Source: UBA830 sp038146925
GTDB taxonomy: Bacteria > Pseudomonadota > Alphaproteobacteria > MPNO01 > UBA830
Direction: 5' to 3'
DNA: 64,000 nt
Assembly: GCA_038146925.1 (NCBI GenBank)
Contig: JAYQSP010000011.1
Location: 372,001-436,000 of the forward strand
Position 1 is the first letter of the stretch. Every line of letters begins with the position of its first letter. Below are positions 61,689-64,000 of the stretch, one piece after another. The notes under the pieces were generated by a model. The model had not been told where the DNA came from. It made no database searches and saw only the letters and a list, made by a program, of their open reading frames with translations. The position numbers and the translations under genes are program-made.

Positions 61689-63133
61689 CACGCGCCTCCA
61701 CCGGTTGTCGCGGCGGCGTCGCCTGCGTTCCATATGGCGGCGAGCGCATCGGGCAGGTCGTTTGCCCATGCCGTAATGTTCCCGGCACCGAGGCAGACGA
61801 CGAAATCGTCCGGCTGTGCGAGCTCGGCGATGAGGCCGGGCAACGCTTCCGGGTTTTCCAGCGGCAGGACATGACGATGCCCCCGGCTTCGCAACCCTTC
61901 GATAAGCGCGTCGCGGTCGTATCCGTCCAGCGGCGTTTCGCCGGCAGCGTATATGTCGGTGACGATGACGGTATCGGCGTCATTGAAACAGGTACAAAAT
62001 TCGTCAAACAGGTCGCGCAGCCGCGTATAGCGGTGCGGTTGCACGACCGCTATCACGTTGCGCCGGGTGCTGGTCCGGGCGGCGGCCAGGACCGCTGTGA
62101 TTTCCACCGGATGATGACCGTAATCGTCGATGATCGTGACGTCGTTGACGGTGCCGGTGCGGGTGAAGCGCCGTTTGACCCCGCTGAATTCGCAGAGGGC
62201 ACAGCGGATGACATCGGCGTCGATTCCCATTTCCCGCGCGATCGCGATCGCCGCCAGGGTGTTGCGGATGTTGTGGTCGCCGACCATCGGCATGGTGAAG
62301 CGTCCGAGTTCGGAGGTGGTTGCCGACGACCGGTCTGCGATCATGACGGTAAAGCTCGAACCGGCGGGATCGGCAGATATGTCAATCGCCCGGATGTCCG
62401 CCTGCGGGCTGAGCCCGTAGGTGATGATCCGGCGGTCGGAAACCTGCGGAATCAGGGCTTGTACCTCGGTATCGTCGATGCACATCGTGGCAAAGCCGTA
62501 AAACGGGATGTTCTGGACGAATTTGACGAACGCCGCTTTCAGCGTATCGAAATCGCCGTAGTGATCCAGGTGCTCCGGATCGATGTTGGTGACCACTGCG
62601 ATGGTGGCCGGCAGTTTCATGAATGTGCCGTCGGATTCGTCCGCTTCGACGACGATCCACTCGCTGCTGCCGAGCCGGGCGTTGGTGCCGTAGGCGTTGA
62701 TGATGCCGCCGTTGATGACGGTGGGGTCGAACTGGCCGGCATCCAGAACCGAGGCAACGATGGACGTGGTCGTGGTCTTGCCGTGAGTGCCGGCGACCGC
62801 GATGCCCCATTTGAGACGCATGATTTCGGCCAGCATTTCGGCCCGCGGCACCACCGGTACGAGGCGGGAACGTGCTTCGACGACTTCCGGGTTGTCCGGT
62901 TTGACGGCGGACGAAATGACGACGACTTCGGCCGTGCCCAGGTTTTCGCCGCGATGGCCGATCGATATTTCGATGCCGAGATCGCGCAGCCGTTTGACAT
63001 TCGCGCTCTCTGCGATGTCGCTGCCCTGCACCGAGTAATTGAGATTGTGAAGAATCTCGGCGATGCCGCTCATCCCGATTCCGCCGATTCCGACGAAATG
63101 TATGGTGCCGATGCTGAGGGGAAGCGCGTTCAT
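61688..63133 (-). CDS. murC: UDP-N-acetylmuramate--L-alanine ligase
   Basis: 481 residues. It adds L-Ala to UDP-MurNAc. The N-terminal domain opens with IHFVGIGGIGMSGIAEIL; the ATP site is AGTHGKTTTTS; and DDYGHHPVEI begins the C-terminal domain. It lies between murB and murG, with the stop or start overlapping each. Confidence 0.97.
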   Translation of the reverse strand: MNALPLSIGTIHFVGIGGIGMSGIAEILHNLNYSVQGSDIAESANVKRLRDLGIEISIGHRGENLGTAEVVVISSAVKPDNPEVVEARSRLVPVVPRAEMLAEIMRLKWGIAVAGTHGKTTTTSIVASVLDAGQFDPTVINGGIINAYGTNARLGSSEWIVVEADESDGTFMKLPATIAVVTNIDPEHLDHYGDFDTLKAAFVKFVQNIPFYGFATMCIDDTEVQALIPQVSDRRIITYGLSPQADIRAIDISADPAGSSFTVMIADRSSATTSELGRFTMPMVGDHNIRNTLAAIAIAREMGIDADVIRCALCEFSGVKRRFTRTGTVNDVTIIDDYGHHPVEITAVLAAARTSTRRNVIAVVQPHRYTRLRDLFDEFCTCFNDADTVIVTDIYAAGETPLDGYDRDALIEGLRSRGHRHVLPLENPEALPGLIAELAQPDDFVVCLGAGNITAWANDLPDALAAIWNAGDAAATTGGGA

Positions 63134-64000
63134 GCGGCGATCTCCCGCACGGGATCGGATGCCGGCCCGGCGCCGCCATTGGGTCGCGCGCCGCTGAGAC
63201 GTTCCACCTGATCCGCGACGGCATCCGCCGCGTTTCTGCCGCCCAGGGATCTCGCCGCTTCGGCGGCGTTGGTCAGCGTATTGGTCAGGTTGACGAAACC
63301 TTCCAGCCGGATGGTCAGCGATTCCGGTGTGAAACCGTCTTGCGGAATCAGCCAGCCGGCCTGCCGATCGTCGATCGAGCGGGCGTTCGCCGTCTGGTGA
63401 TCGTCCAGCGCATGAGGATACGGCACCAGAATGGCGGGTCGTCCCGCTTCGGCCAGTTCGGCGATGGTAGATGCGCCGGCCCGCGTGATCACGATATGGG
63501 CATTGGCCATGCGTTCCGGCACGTCGTCGAAGAAGGTTGCGAGTTCCGGCGACAGGCCAACGCTGTCATACGTCTCGCGCACCCGGTCCATATCTTCCGC
63601 GCGGCACTGCTGAACGATCGCAAATCGCCGGCGCAGCGTTTCGGGCATGTCGGCGATCGCCCGGGGAACAATGTCGCTGAAGACGGTGGCGCCGAGGCTG
63701 CCGCCGAGGACCAGAATTTTGACACCTTCGCCATTGGGCCCGATTGCCGGATAGGGCCGGTTGCGCACCTCGGAAAAGGCGTGGCGAACCGGATTGCCCG
63801 TCACCACGACCTTGGAGGCATTTTCGGGTGCGATGCCCGCGGTTTCGTCGAATGACGTCGCGATGGCGGATACCCGGCCCGCAAGCAGATGATTGGCTCT
63901 TCCGAGCACCGCGTTCTGTTCGTGAATGACCGTCGGCAGACCGCGCGTTGTGGCTGCAAGCATGGTCGGGACGGACGGATATCCACCGAACCCCACGATG
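63130..64000 (-). CDS. murG: UDP-GlcNAc:lipid I glycosyltransferase MurG (start beyond the window)
   Basis: 290 residues are visible, and the frame runs past base 64000, so the N-terminal 80-100 residues are missing. It makes lipid II from lipid I at the inner membrane. Visible motifs are GFGGYPSVPTMLAA, IHEQNAVLGRANHLL, TGNPVR, ILVLGGSLGATVFSD and RAGASTIAELAEAGRPAILVP, all typical MurG. The stop overlaps the murC start. Confidence 0.96.
   Translation of the reverse strand, partial: IVGFGGYPSVPTMLAATTRGLPTVIHEQNAVLGRANHLLAGRVSAIATSFDETAGIAPENASKVVVTGNPVRHAFSEVRNRPYPAIGPNGEGVKILVLGGSLGATVFSDIVPRAIADMPETLRRRFAIVQQCRAEDMDRVRETYDSVGLSPELATFFDDVPERMANAHIVITRAGASTIAELAEAGRPAILVPYPHALDDHQTANARSIDDRQAGWLIPQDGFTPESLTIRLEGFVNLTNTLTNAAEAARSLGGRNAADAVADQVERLSGARPNGGAGPASDPVREIAA

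Noticed and set aside
1..64000. CRISPR array, insertion sequence or prophage
   Set aside because: No regular spaced repeats, transposase, integrase or phage structural genes were seen on either strand.

Overview
The window is a 64 kb piece of a GC-rich alphaproteobacterial chromosome. It starts inside rpoD and ends inside murG. The alphaproteobacterial signs are the reverse-strand division and wall block (lpxC, ftsZ, ftsA, ftsQ, ddl, murB, murC, murG) with an FtsZ carrying a very long linker, an IalB-family protein, a TAXI-type TRAP transporter, and overlapping-stop gene packing. A free-living Rhodospirillales-like bacterium fits, but the assignment is inferred from gene content only.

Layout. 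1-6 kb: rpoD, a cupin with a histone-H1-like tail, a small exported protein, a UbiD-type decarboxylase, an unknown His/Cys-containing protein and a CAU tRNA. 6-10 kb: a TAXI TRAP transporter next to a truncated hydantoinase A gene. 10-16 kb: working hydrolases (oligopeptidase, dienelactone-hydrolase-like, cytosine-deaminase-like) mixed with at least four decayed or truncated genes. 16-23 kb: a tight reverse-strand operon (SDR, HyuA, HyuB, a 3-hydroxyisobutyrate-dehydrogenase-like enzyme, YtoQ, cupin, YciI remnant) that looks like a catabolic route for a cyclic amide or N-heterocycle. 23-31 kb: a split YeeE/YedE pair, a GST, a second HyuB with an Na+-symporter, ettA, and mlaC/mlaA. 31-40 kb: an ArsR/methyltransferase regulator (SahR-like), metF and metH in one overlapping operon, followed by an ADP-forming acyl-CoA synthetase pair and a thioesterase. 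40-49 kb: a ClC channel, a trypsin-fold protein lacking its catalytic triad, a UvrD/PcrA helicase, PrmA, an IalB-family protein and an M24 aminopeptidase. 49-64 kb: GST, ligA, recN, bamD, lpxC and the fts/mur genes, all on the reverse strand.

Two kinds of broken gene are present. Between 9.4 and 16.3 kb the damage is truncation and in-frame nonsense codons, which looks like genuine decay. Between 25.5 and 30.7 kb three otherwise intact genes (the symporter, ettA, mlaA) each carry one single-base length change in a short same-base run. These may be sequencing or assembly errors.

The best candidates for an undescribed system are the 13-23 kb hydantoinase-type operon with YtoQ and cupin partners, and the trypsin-fold pseudo-protease at 42.3 kb. 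No CRISPR array, insertion sequence, prophage or rRNA operon was seen.
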